From CALEUX01 sp964521525 (lineage in GTDB: Bacteria > Bacteroidota > Bacteroidia > Bacteroidales > Marinilabiliaceae), in assembly GCA_964521525.1 (NCBI GenBank), contig CAZFTD010000117.1:1-10958 (forward strand): DNA of 10,958 nucleotides. Direction: 5' to 3'. The notes under the pieces are model-generated. The model was not told where the DNA came from, did not search any database, and worked only from the letters and a program-made list of their open reading frames with translations. Each line of letters starts with the position of its first letter. The stretch's first letter is position 1. Position numbers and translations under genes: made by a program. Of the stretch, positions 1-7,019 are shown one piece after another.

Positions 1-347
1 ATATTGAAGGGGATAAAAGTGGTAATGTTGAAAAAATTATTCTTCAACAGATAATCAACCTTTTTGATAATCCTTACGAAGGTGTTGCAGTTGCCAGAAG
101 AACTGGTTATCCCAAAAAGAACAGTACTATTTGGGCTTGGGAGCCTTATAATAAGCCTGAAGGTATTGAAATGAAGCTTCCAAGACGATTCCCCTGGAAT
201 AAACCAAGTGATGAAACCAATTTGGCGAACTGGAAGAAAGCACTATCTGAGCAAGGTTTTACTTCCAATGTTTTTGAAGGCACAATATTGAATTCACAAA
301 GAGTTTGGTGGGACAAAAACTGTCCTGATTATGGTAGTGGTCAATAA
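1..347 (+). CDS. SusD/RagB-like outer-membrane glycan-binding lipoprotein, C-terminal part only
   Basis: Open reading frame that enters from the left edge (first full codon at 3) and stops with TAA at 345-347, giving 114 residues. The protein has the ending typical of SusD/RagB proteins: a basic 'LPRRFPW' segment followed by an acidic/Asn stretch (SDETNLANW) and then a final Trp-rich tail (RVWWDKNCPDYG). In this family the protein is a surface lipoprotein that caps the SusC TonB-dependent transporter and binds the glycan to be imported. The signal peptide, lipobox and most of the TPR-rich binding domain lie outside the window, so the ligand cannot be read from this fragment. It is followed on the same strand by N-glycan-active enzymes, which suggests glycoprotein glycans as ligand. 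The family call rests on the C-terminal pattern only; a SusD-like protein of another subfamily is the main alternative. Confidence 0.77.
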   Translation, partial: IEGDKSGNVEKIILQQIINLFDNPYEGVAVARRTGYPKKNSTIWAWEPYNKPEGIEMKLPRRFPWNKPSDETNLANWKKALSEQGFTSNVFEGTILNSQRVWWDKNCPDYGSGQ

Positions 348-372
348 TACATTCATTTTTGCTTGTTAACTG

Positions 373-410
373 GAAGCGGCATCTTGTATGCCGCTTCTAT
401 TAATTTTTAA
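373..410 (+). terminator. Hairpin between susD and the enzyme genes, terminator or attenuator
   Basis: Perfect inverted repeat: gaagcggcat (373-382), loop cttgt, atgccgcttc (388-397), followed by tattaattttt. The stem is 10 bp and half G/C, 25 bases after the susD stop and 32 bases before the fucosidase start. The T-rich tail is interrupted, so partial read-through is likely. In PULs such sites can let susCD be expressed more strongly than the enzymes behind them; that role here is inference. Confidence 0.65.
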
Positions 411-429
411 ATTGAAATTATTTTATGAC

Positions 430-1905
430 ATGAGATATTTACTTTTTTCTCTGGCTTTATTTCTTTTTTTTGGAACATTTACGGTTTCCGCTCAAGCCAT
501 TTACGAAGATGAACGTTATGTTACCGAAACCGACCCACAGGTGCTTGAAAAACTTGCAAAATGGCAGGATTTTAAATTTGGATTACTGATGCACTGGGGC
601 CCATACAGTCAATGGGGCATTGTTGAATCGTGGAGTATTTGTGCCGAAGATGAGGGTTGGTGCCGTCGTCCGCACGAAGATTATATAGCGTATAAAAAGG
701 AATACGAAAACCTCAAAACCACATTTAATCCGGTTAAGTTCAATCCTGAAAAATGGGCACAGGCAGCTCACAATGCTGGGATGAAATACGTTGTATTTAC
801 TACCAAACATCATGATGGATTCTGTATGTTTGACAGTAAATATACCGATTATAAAATCACATCCGTTGAGTGTCCGTTTCATACCAACAGCCGGGCAAAC
901 GTTACAAAAGAAATTTTCAGTGCTTTCCGCGATAAGGGAATGTGGATTGGAGCCTATTTTTCAAAGCCCGACTGGAAAAATGAAAACTACTGGTGGCCCA
1001 ATTTTGCTACGCCCGACCGTAATGTTAACTACGATCCCGAGGCTTATCCCGAACGCTGGGAGGCTTTTGTGCAATTCACACATAACCAGATTATGGAACT
1101 GATGACCGATTATGGCAGTGTGGATATTTTATGGCTCGATGGAGGTTGGGTTGCAAAAAAATCGCCCGAATTTATCAATAAGTGGTATCATGATGCCCTC
1201 AAAAACAATACTTCCGGGTTCATTAAGGCACAGATAATTAATCAGGATATACGAATGGACGAGCTGGTTGATAAAGCCCGAAAAGTTCAGCCTGGCTTAA
1301 TTGTAGTCGACAGGGCCGTGTATGGAAAAAATCAGAATTACCTAACACCCGAAAACCGGGTGCCCGACCATATATTACCTTATCCATGGGAATCGTGTAT
1401 TATTTCTGGTGGTGGATGGTCATACACGCCTGATGCTGTTTATATGTCGGGACGCGATGCGGTACATTTACTAACCGATATTGTTGCCAAGGGTGGCAAC
1501 TTGTTGTACAACGTTGCTCCAGGCCCTGATGGGGAGTGGCAGCAAGGGGCCTACGATTTACTCGAAGAAATTGGCGCCTGGATAAAAGTTAATGGCGATG
1601 CTATATACGAAACAAAGCCAATTAAACCCTACCGTCAGGGGAAGTTTGCCTACACTCAAAAAAAGAATGGTAATGTATATGCCATTTACATGCCCGATAA
1701 AGGTGAAACGCAGTTGCCATCGCAAATGGTTGTTGAGTCGTGCAGGCCTGCTCCAAATGCAACAGTAACCCTTTTGGGGTCGAATGTAAAACTGAACTGG
1801 AAACCCCAGGGCAATGGATTTGTGGTGAATATTCCTGCCAGTTTGCGTCGAAACCCACCATGCCAGCACGCCTGGGCCCTAAAAATCTCTGAAGTAGTGA
1901 AATAA
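430..1905 (+). CDS. GH29 alpha-L-fucosidase, secreted (first of two)
   Basis: Removes alpha-linked L-fucose from glycans by a retaining mechanism. Numbered from the ATG at 430, residues 1-22 form a signal peptide (MRYLL... ending VSAQA). An upstream ATG at 388 is in frame but lies inside the hairpin stem and would bury the signal peptide, so 430 is preferred. The catalytic (beta/alpha)8 domain covers about 35-395: GLLMHWGPYSQWG (51-63), TTKHHDGF (124-131), and the nucleophile motif DILWLDGGW with Asp237. A TPE motif (Glu308) is a candidate acid/base region. A C-terminal beta-sandwich fills about 400-490. The 491-residue length is usual for GH29. No lipobox is seen, so periplasmic or secreted. 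It starts the enzyme block and the next gene begins 17 bases after its stop. Linkage specificity cannot be read from the sequence with confidence. Confidence 0.95.
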   Translation: MRYLLFSLALFLFFGTFTVSAQAIYEDERYVTETDPQVLEKLAKWQDFKFGLLMHWGPYSQWGIVESWSICAEDEGWCRRPHEDYIAYKKEYENLKTTFNPVKFNPEKWAQAAHNAGMKYVVFTTKHHDGFCMFDSKYTDYKITSVECPFHTNSRANVTKEIFSAFRDKGMWIGAYFSKPDWKNENYWWPNFATPDRNVNYDPEAYPERWEAFVQFTHNQIMELMTDYGSVDILWLDGGWVAKKSPEFINKWYHDALKNNTSGFIKAQIINQDIRMDELVDKARKVQPGLIVVDRAVYGKNQNYLTPENRVPDHILPYPWESCIISGGGWSYTPDAVYMSGRDAVHLLTDIVAKGGNLLYNVAPGPDGEWQQGAYDLLEEIGAWIKVNGDAIYETKPIKPYRQGKFAYTQKKNGNVYAIYMPDKGETQLPSQMVVESCRPAPNATVTLLGSNVKLNWKPQGNGFVVNIPASLRRNPPCQHAWALKISEVVK

Positions 1906-1922
1906 CCTTTGGTTTTAATACT

Positions 1923-3836
1923 ATGAAGAAATCTGTATTATTAGTGGCCGTTTTACTAATTGCTGGTCATGTTTTTTCACAAAAAGTTGAAAGAACCACT
2001 GTTACTACCCACAACTGCATAACCATCAATACCGATGTTTCGGCGGGTATTAAATCGTTTCCGGGCTGGGGTGTTTTTCCTTCTTCCTACGAAAATGTGC
2101 GGAAAATTACCATGCGGGTAACGCTCGGTCATCCCGACTCCATGGCTATTGCCCATTGGGATTACCTCGACTTTATTTATGCACGTCGGGTTGGGGGACA
2201 ATCATCACCATCGGGCGATATTGAAATTGGCAGAATAATTACGCCTTATGGCAGCAGCTTTAAAAACGACTGGAAATTTACATGGGAAGTTGATGTAACC
2301 GATTTTTCGTCTATTTTGCGCGACAGTGTTGAAATAGACTATAGGCATACAGGCTATGAACCTGAAACACTCGGGTGGGCTTTAACCATCAATTTTGATA
2401 TTGTGTTTGGCCCGCCAGTAGCAAAATCCGTTGCACTCACCGAAATTTATAAAGGCAGTTTTCCTTATGGCAATCCCGCCGATCCTATCGAAAATTATCT
2501 GACACCTTATACATTCAATTTTGATAGCAGGGCTGCATTTGGCCGATTACGCATTCAACAAACCGGACATGGAGCCGATCGGCCATCGGGTTGCAGTGAA
2601 TTTTGCGACCGATGGCGCGAAGTGCTCTACAACGAAACGGTTGTTGATCGACGTAATTTATGGAAGGAGTGTGCCTCCAATCCGCTTTATCCTCAAGGTG
2701 GCACCTGGATTTACGATAGAGGACATTGGTGCCCGGGCGACCTTCAGGTACCTGATGTAATTGATGTTGAAGCTAAACCCGGCACCAACACTATCAGGCT
2801 GGGTATGCAACCCTATACGGCTACCCATGTTGACCAGCCCCGCGAACAAATAGCAGCTTATTTTATTCAGTATCAAAAGCCATCGCAGCAGCACGATGTG
2901 GCCATCGAGCGCATTGTTGTTCCTTCTGATAATGAGAATTTCTCGCGGCAAAATCCGGCCTGTTTTCATCCTGTTATTGAATTTCGGAATTTGGGCAGCG
3001 AACCGCTAAAAAAGTTAACCATCGTTTACGGAACAAAGGGATTTAAATCCAGAAAATTTGTATGGCAGGGACACTTGCTCCACAACCAGGCTGCCAGCAT
3101 AGTTTTACCCGGAGAGGTTGATTTTAAACGTGGTAAAAACACTTTTGAAGCCACTTTATCGCTGCCTAATGGTAAAAAAGATGGTTGGCCAAACGATAAT
3201 ACACTTATTTCGGAGTTTACATCTCCCAAAGAATTGCCGTTAACCTTTGTGGTGCAATACAAAACCAACAATAAACCCGAAGAGAATAGTCTGTTTTTAG
3301 TTAACAGTAAGTCAGACACCATTTATCAGCGCAAACCCGGACAATGTGTTGCCAACGAGGTGTATTCCGATACAATTACTCTGTTGCCTGGTAAATACGA
3401 GTTTATGTTAACCGATTTGGGTGGCGATGGGTTGGAATTTTGGGCCAATCCGCGAGGTGGTTATGGTTATTTGCGTTTTTTGGATTTGGAGGGACGAATT
3501 TTGCACCATTTTATTAGCGATTGCGGAAACGGTCAGTTTCTGGCATTTCATGCTGTGCCTAATCCTGAAGTGGATTCTTCTGTGTCGCAAAGCGCTTTTT
3601 TCCTATATCCGCGACGAACAAAGCGAAACATTGAGCTTGATGCTTTTTTGCCGGTTGCCTCCAAAATGAAAATTCAGTTTGTTAATGATGGCGTTGTTTA
3701 CGAAACGCACGAATATACACAGTTTAAAGGTGGAACCCTGAATTTTGACCTTGGCAATTTGTCGCCCGGAAGGTATATTGTTGAAATTTTTGTTGATGGA
3801 GAACTGGTGCATCGCAACCGCATCAATAAAGATTAA
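1923..3836 (+). CDS. PNGase F-like peptide-N-glycosidase with T9SS-type C-terminal extension
   Basis: Peptide-N4-(N-acetyl-beta-glucosaminyl)asparagine amidase: cleaves the bond between Asn and the first GlcNAc, freeing the intact N-glycan. Residues 1-19 are a signal peptide (ends HVFSQ). The two PNGase F beta-barrel domains lie at about 22-163 and 164-318. Trp79-Asp80 fits Trp59-Asp60 of PNGase F (Asp60 is catalytic), and Glu226 in GCSEFC fits Glu206 of its CAEW motif; the following Cys/Trp-rich stretch (CASNP, DRGHWCPG) also matches. The third acidic residue, Glu118, has no clear counterpart: the region reads YRHTGY (140-145). At 637 residues it is about twice the size of PNGase F. The extra part holds a CARDB/Ig-like segment (about 325-432), a domain with LTDLGGDGLEFW (496-507), and a T9SS type A-like sorting domain (about 545-637, LSPGRYIVEI). 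It probably shares a transcript with the fucosidase 17 bases upstream. Confidence 0.93.
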   Translation: MKKSVLLVAVLLIAGHVFSQKVERTTVTTHNCITINTDVSAGIKSFPGWGVFPSSYENVRKITMRVTLGHPDSMAIAHWDYLDFIYARRVGGQSSPSGDIEIGRIITPYGSSFKNDWKFTWEVDVTDFSSILRDSVEIDYRHTGYEPETLGWALTINFDIVFGPPVAKSVALTEIYKGSFPYGNPADPIENYLTPYTFNFDSRAAFGRLRIQQTGHGADRPSGCSEFCDRWREVLYNETVVDRRNLWKECASNPLYPQGGTWIYDRGHWCPGDLQVPDVIDVEAKPGTNTIRLGMQPYTATHVDQPREQIAAYFIQYQKPSQQHDVAIERIVVPSDNENFSRQNPACFHPVIEFRNLGSEPLKKLTIVYGTKGFKSRKFVWQGHLLHNQAASIVLPGEVDFKRGKNTFEATLSLPNGKKDGWPNDNTLISEFTSPKELPLTFVVQYKTNNKPEENSLFLVNSKSDTIYQRKPGQCVANEVYSDTITLLPGKYEFMLTDLGGDGLEFWANPRGGYGYLRFLDLEGRILHHFISDCGNGQFLAFHAVPNPEVDSSVSQSAFFLYPRRTKRNIELDAFLPVASKMKIQFVNDGVVYETHEYTQFKGGTLNFDLGNLSPGRYIVEIFVDGELVHRNRINKD

Positions 3837-3925
3837 TGGAAGTTAAATGCGTGTGAATGAGGAAAATGCCTATCAGTTCTCTTTCAATTTTTATACGTTC
3901 AATCACATTAACGAATTATTTTCGG

Positions 3926-4957
3926 ATGCAAAAATACCTGATAATCATTATTCTAACATTAAGTTTTGCTTGCACAAGAAAGCAGGATTTAAAAATTATT
4001 ACCCATGATATTTTTCCGGCTGAACTGTATGGGCAATGCCATGCTTCAACCATCGTTGAAGTTCGAAAAGGAGAATTGCTGGCTGCCTGGTTTGGAGGCA
4101 CACACGAAGGTGCGTCTGATGTGACCATTAGGGGTGCCAATTTTAAAAACGGAGAATGGACCAACCCTTTTTTAATGGCAGATGGTGTTGATGGCAATTC
4201 AATTGCCTTGCCATGCTGGAATCCTGTTTTATTTGTTTCCGATGCCGGCAGGTTGTTTCTGTTTTATAAAGTAGGTAAAAATCCCCGCGAATGGTGGGGT
4301 ATGGTTAAATTCTCCGACGATGCTGGAATTTCGTGGAGTTACCCTGTTCGTTTGCCCGATGGGGTGCTTGGTCCCATTAAAAACAAACCAGTAAGCCTTG
4401 CCAATGGAACCTTTCTTTGTCCATCCAGCATTGAAACGCTTGATGACAGATGGATAGCCCACCTTGAGTTGTTTTCTGATGATGGACAATTTCTGAATAA
4501 AATTGAGCTGGAGCATGGCGATAGTATTGGGGCCATTCAGCCTTCGGTATTGTTTCATCCGCAAAACAAATTGCAGATTCTGTGTCGCAGTCGTCAAAAC
4601 CGAATAGCACAGTCATGGTCGCACGATGGTGGCAAAACATGGGAGGAAATGAGTTTAATGGAAGTGCAAAATCCCAATTCCGGAACTGATGCGGTTACCT
4701 TAAAAGATGGCCGCCATTTATTGGTTTACAATCCGTTATTGGCAGGCAAAGATTGGTGGGAGGGACGCCATGTGCTTAATCTGGCCATTTCAGATAACGG
4801 GTTGCAATGGAAAGATGTTTATGTGCTCGAGAATCAGACTTCAGGTGAGTTTAGTTATCCATCCATCATACAAGATTCTGATGGTATGGTGCACATCACT
4901 TACACATGGCAGCGCAAGAAAATTAAACATGTTATATTGAATCCTAATGAACTTTGA
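3926..4957 (+). CDS. Sialidase-like beta-propeller (BNR/Asp-box) lipoprotein, substrate uncertain
   Basis: Numbered from the ATG at 3926 the protein has 343 residues. It begins with a lipoprotein signal (MQKYLIIIILTLSFAC, Cys16). An in-frame ATG at 3857 would add 23 residues before the signal and is less likely. Three Asp-box repeats mark a beta-propeller: SDDAGISW (130-137), SHDGGKTW (232-239) and a weaker SDNGLQW (289-295). Other marks are CHASTIVEV (38-46), LLAAWFGGTHEGASD (51-65) and GEFSYPS (307-313). Databases usually call such proteins exo-alpha-sialidase (BNR_2/GH33-like). However, the N-terminal (F/Y)RIP motif, whose Arg binds the sialic acid carboxylate, is not seen; CHAST stands roughly in that place. 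The substrate is therefore open: sialic acid, another acidic sugar, or a different cap. It lies 89 bases after the PNGase gene and 10 bases before the second fucosidase, so it belongs to the same unit. Confidence 0.8.
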   Translation: MQKYLIIIILTLSFACTRKQDLKIITHDIFPAELYGQCHASTIVEVRKGELLAAWFGGTHEGASDVTIRGANFKNGEWTNPFLMADGVDGNSIALPCWNPVLFVSDAGRLFLFYKVGKNPREWWGMVKFSDDAGISWSYPVRLPDGVLGPIKNKPVSLANGTFLCPSSIETLDDRWIAHLELFSDDGQFLNKIELEHGDSIGAIQPSVLFHPQNKLQILCRSRQNRIAQSWSHDGGKTWEEMSLMEVQNPNSGTDAVTLKDGRHLLVYNPLLAGKDWWEGRHVLNLAISDNGLQWKDVYVLENQTSGEFSYPSIIQDSDGMVHITYTWQRKKIKHVILNPNEL

Positions 4958-4967
4958 AATGTTACGG

Positions 4968-6668
4968 ATGAAAAAAATAATTATTGTTTTAAATGTTTTA
5001 TTATTAATGGTTTGTACTTCAGTTCAGAGTCAAACTATTGATGAGAATTCCACTCGTATGGAATGGTTTAAAGATGCTAAGTTGGGTATTTTTATTCATT
5101 ACGGCATCTATGCTGTTAATGGCATCGACGAGTCGTGGTCGTTTTTTAATGGCTACATCTCCCACGAGGACTATATGAAACAGATGAATGGTTTTACAGC
5201 CTCGGAGTATAAACCTAACGAGTGGGCTAAACTGTTTAAGGAAGCTGGCGCTAAATATGCGGTGCTTACATCGAAGCACCACGATGGCGTGGCTTTGTGG
5301 AAGGGCAACTTCGACCATTTTAATGTGGTAAACCACACGCCTGCTGGCAGGGATTTGATTCAACCATTTGCCGAGGCCATGAGGGAAAACGGATTAAAAG
5401 TAGGATTGTACTATTCGCTGATTGATTGGTCACATCCCGATTATCCGGCGTTTACACGCGAAACCTCAAGATACCAGAATGACGCTGTCCGCTGGCAGCG
5501 CTTCGTGGATTTTTATTTTGGCCAAATGAGCGAACTCTCCGAAAGATATAATCCCGATTTGTATTGGTTTGATGGCGATTGGGAGCATTCGGCCGAAGCC
5601 TGGAAAGCAAAAGAGTTACGTGATAAATTACGGTACTACAATAAAAATGTTATCATCAATAGTCGGTTAAAAGGTTATGGCGATTACGATACACCCGAAC
5701 AGGGTGTGCCGGTAAAAAAGCCTGCCAATCCATACTGGGAACTTTGCCTTACCATGAACGACTCGTGGGGGTATCAGCAGAACGACCAAAATTATAAATC
5801 GCCTTACCAGCTTTTACTCACTTTTGTTGATTGTATCAGTAAAGGCGGTAACCTGTTGCTCGATGTGGGCCCAAAAGAAGATGGCTCAATTCCTGAACCT
5901 CAGGTAAAAATTTTGAAGGAGTTTGCCCGCTGGACAGGTAAACACTCCGAGGCCATTTACGGAACACGTGCCGGCTTACCCGAAGGGCATTTTTTGGGGC
6001 CAACGGCTTTAAGCAAGGATAATAAAACCATTTTTCTTTATCTCGACCACAAGTTTAATAAACCAATTACTTTACAGGGGTTGAAATCGGAGGTAAATAA
6101 TGTTCGTTTGGTGGGATCGAACGTGAGGCCTGCTTTTAAAGCCGACTCCAAAACTGGGCTGTTAACCATTGATGTGCCTTTTTCGGAATACGATCAGGCA
6201 ATAACGGTTGTGGCTGTTGAATTGAAACAGCCCATTCAGTTAACAACCCCAAATGTTTCGCTGGCAGAAGCAGCTCTGAAAAAGCTCAAAACTGATGATG
6301 AATGGACACGTAAACATGCCGCGTTTTTGGAAAATTATACTCCGGGTATTGCTTCCTTTCACTATGGTGGGCCTTCGTTTTTATCGAAGGATAAAAGTAT
6401 TCTATTTCTGGTTGTTAACGGTAAACCTAACGGTCCGCTGGCTATAAAGGGTTTAAAGAATCAGATAAACCGCATTTGGGTGGTTGGGAACGGTACCAAA
6501 CTCTCGCATCAGGTAATTGGAAAACTTTATTGGAGCCATGTTCCCGGAATTGCTTACATTGATGTGCCCGAGTCTGTTTTGGATTCAAAAGCAACGGTTA
6601 TAGCTGTTTTGCTGGATGGGCCTGTTTCACTTTACACCGAAGAGGGTCAGGTTATTGAGAGTAATTAA
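4968..6668 (+). CDS. GH29 alpha-L-fucosidase with duplicated C-terminal beta-sandwich (second of two)
   Basis: A retaining alpha-L-fucosidase. ATGs at 4947 and 4959 are in frame, but 4968 gives a normal signal peptide (MKKIIIVLNVLLLMVC..., probable cut near QSQ, residue 22) and avoids overlap with the upstream gene. From there the protein has 566 residues. The catalytic barrel spans about 25-335: GIFIHYGIYAV (40-50), TSKHHDGVALW (101-111), nucleophile motif LYWFDGDW with Asp202, and DTPEQ (241-245, Glu244), which lies at a distance compatible with the acid/base of subfamily B enzymes. A C-terminal sandwich follows at about 337-425, and a second, similar one at about 458-556; see findings. The segment between them (about 426-457) is rich in Lys, Glu and Ala and looks helical. 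It differs strongly from the first GH29, so the two probably attack different fucose linkages. It is the last gene of the plus-strand block. Confidence 0.94.
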   Translation: MKKIIIVLNVLLLMVCTSVQSQTIDENSTRMEWFKDAKLGIFIHYGIYAVNGIDESWSFFNGYISHEDYMKQMNGFTASEYKPNEWAKLFKEAGAKYAVLTSKHHDGVALWKGNFDHFNVVNHTPAGRDLIQPFAEAMRENGLKVGLYYSLIDWSHPDYPAFTRETSRYQNDAVRWQRFVDFYFGQMSELSERYNPDLYWFDGDWEHSAEAWKAKELRDKLRYYNKNVIINSRLKGYGDYDTPEQGVPVKKPANPYWELCLTMNDSWGYQQNDQNYKSPYQLLLTFVDCISKGGNLLLDVGPKEDGSIPEPQVKILKEFARWTGKHSEAIYGTRAGLPEGHFLGPTALSKDNKTIFLYLDHKFNKPITLQGLKSEVNNVRLVGSNVRPAFKADSKTGLLTIDVPFSEYDQAITVVAVELKQPIQLTTPNVSLAEAALKKLKTDDEWTRKHAAFLENYTPGIASFHYGGPSFLSKDKSILFLVVNGKPNGPLAIKGLKNQINRIWVVGNGTKLSHQVIGKLYWSHVPGIAYIDVPESVLDSKATVIAVLLDGPVSLYTEEGQVIESN

Positions 6669-6703
6669 ATATTAAACAACTTTTGTAGAAAACTTCAAAT
6701 GTT

Positions 6704-6763
6704 TCTCGCAGATTTTCGCAGAGTATTACGCAAAAAGCGCAGATGGTTTAGTGAGAATCTGCG
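6704..6763. repeat. Short cgcagat-type repeat cluster with small inverted pair
   Basis: The heptamer cgcagat occurs at 6707-6713 and 6738-6744, with related pieces cgcaga (6717-6722) and acgcaaa (6728-6734) in between. An inverted copy, atctgcg, lies at 6757-6763. The last direct copy and the inverted copy can form a 7-bp stem with a 12-base loop. Runs of this type are common between genes in Bacteroidota (from memory, not checked here). The stem lacks a T-tract, so it is a weak terminator at best, though it is the first structure 36 bases after the second GH29 gene. Confidence 0.5.
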
Positions 6764-6774
6764 ATAGCATAACG

Positions 6775-6805
6775 TTTAATTCTAAAATTTAATTGTATAT
6801 GTTTG
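6775..6805 (+). promoter_or_regulatory. Promoter-like sequence of Bacteroidota type
   Basis: tatgtttg at 6798-6805 matches the Bacteroidota -7 element TAnnTTTG exactly. ttta at 6775-6778, 19 bases upstream, is one base off the -33 TTTG element. Transcription would begin near 6811-6813, just where the hairpin-rich element starts, with no gene behind it on this strand. In A/T-rich DNA such matches also arise by chance. Confidence 0.35.
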
Positions 6806-6860
6806 TACATGAGGCAGTCGTTGGTTTTTGTTATCCAAGGGCTTACTTTCCGCCTCAGAG

Positions 6861-6964
6861 AATTTCCGTTAGGAAAATCAGATTAATTGACGTTAAAAAA
6901 TCCGGGCTGTTTGAGCGTAGCGAGTTCCCGGATTTTAGTCAATTAATTTGATTTTTAGGAAATT
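6861..6964. repeat. Long imperfect inverted repeat (hairpin)
   Basis: Left arm 6861-6906 pairs with right arm 6927-6964. The core blocks are aaaatccggg (6897-6906) with cccggatttt (6927-6936), ttaattgac (6883-6891) with gtcaattaa (6938-6946), a block of about ten pairs with two G-T wobbles (6873-6882 with 6947-6956), and aatttcc (6861-6867) with ggaaatt (6958-6964). Together this is about 36 base pairs, with two small bulges. The 20-base loop is ctgtttgagcgtagcgagtt. Confidence 0.8.
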
Positions 6965-6987
6965 ATCTGCAGCGGCGGCATTTTTTG

Positions 6988-7019
6988 CTTACTTTTTTTT
7001 GCTGGAGAAAAAAAGTAAG
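6988..7019. repeat. A/T-rich hairpin with 12-bp stem
   Basis: cttacttttttt (6988-6999) pairs perfectly with aaaaaaagtaag (7008-7019) around an 8-base loop. It could act as a weak terminator on either strand but has no separate T-tail; it looks more like part of the surrounding repeat element. Confidence 0.7.

Noticed and set aside
388..429. Longer N-terminus for the first GH29 (ATG at 388)
   Set aside because: The ATG is within the hairpin stem and would place 14 residues before a normal signal peptide starting at 430.
3857..3925. Longer N-terminus for the propeller lipoprotein (ATG at 3857)
   Set aside because: It would put 23 residues before a complete lipoprotein signal that starts at 3926.
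4229..4597. 122-residue antisense reading frame inside the propeller gene
   Set aside because: Shadow of a well-supported gene; no motif, signal or promoter.
4947..4967. Start of the second GH29 at 4947, overlapping the upstream gene
   Set aside because: Overlap is possible, but the ATG at 4968 gives a typical MKK signal peptide; the first seven residues add nothing recognisable.
6704..6763. CRISPR-like array
   Set aside because: Units are only about 7 bases, irregularly spaced, without spacers of constant length and without cas genes.
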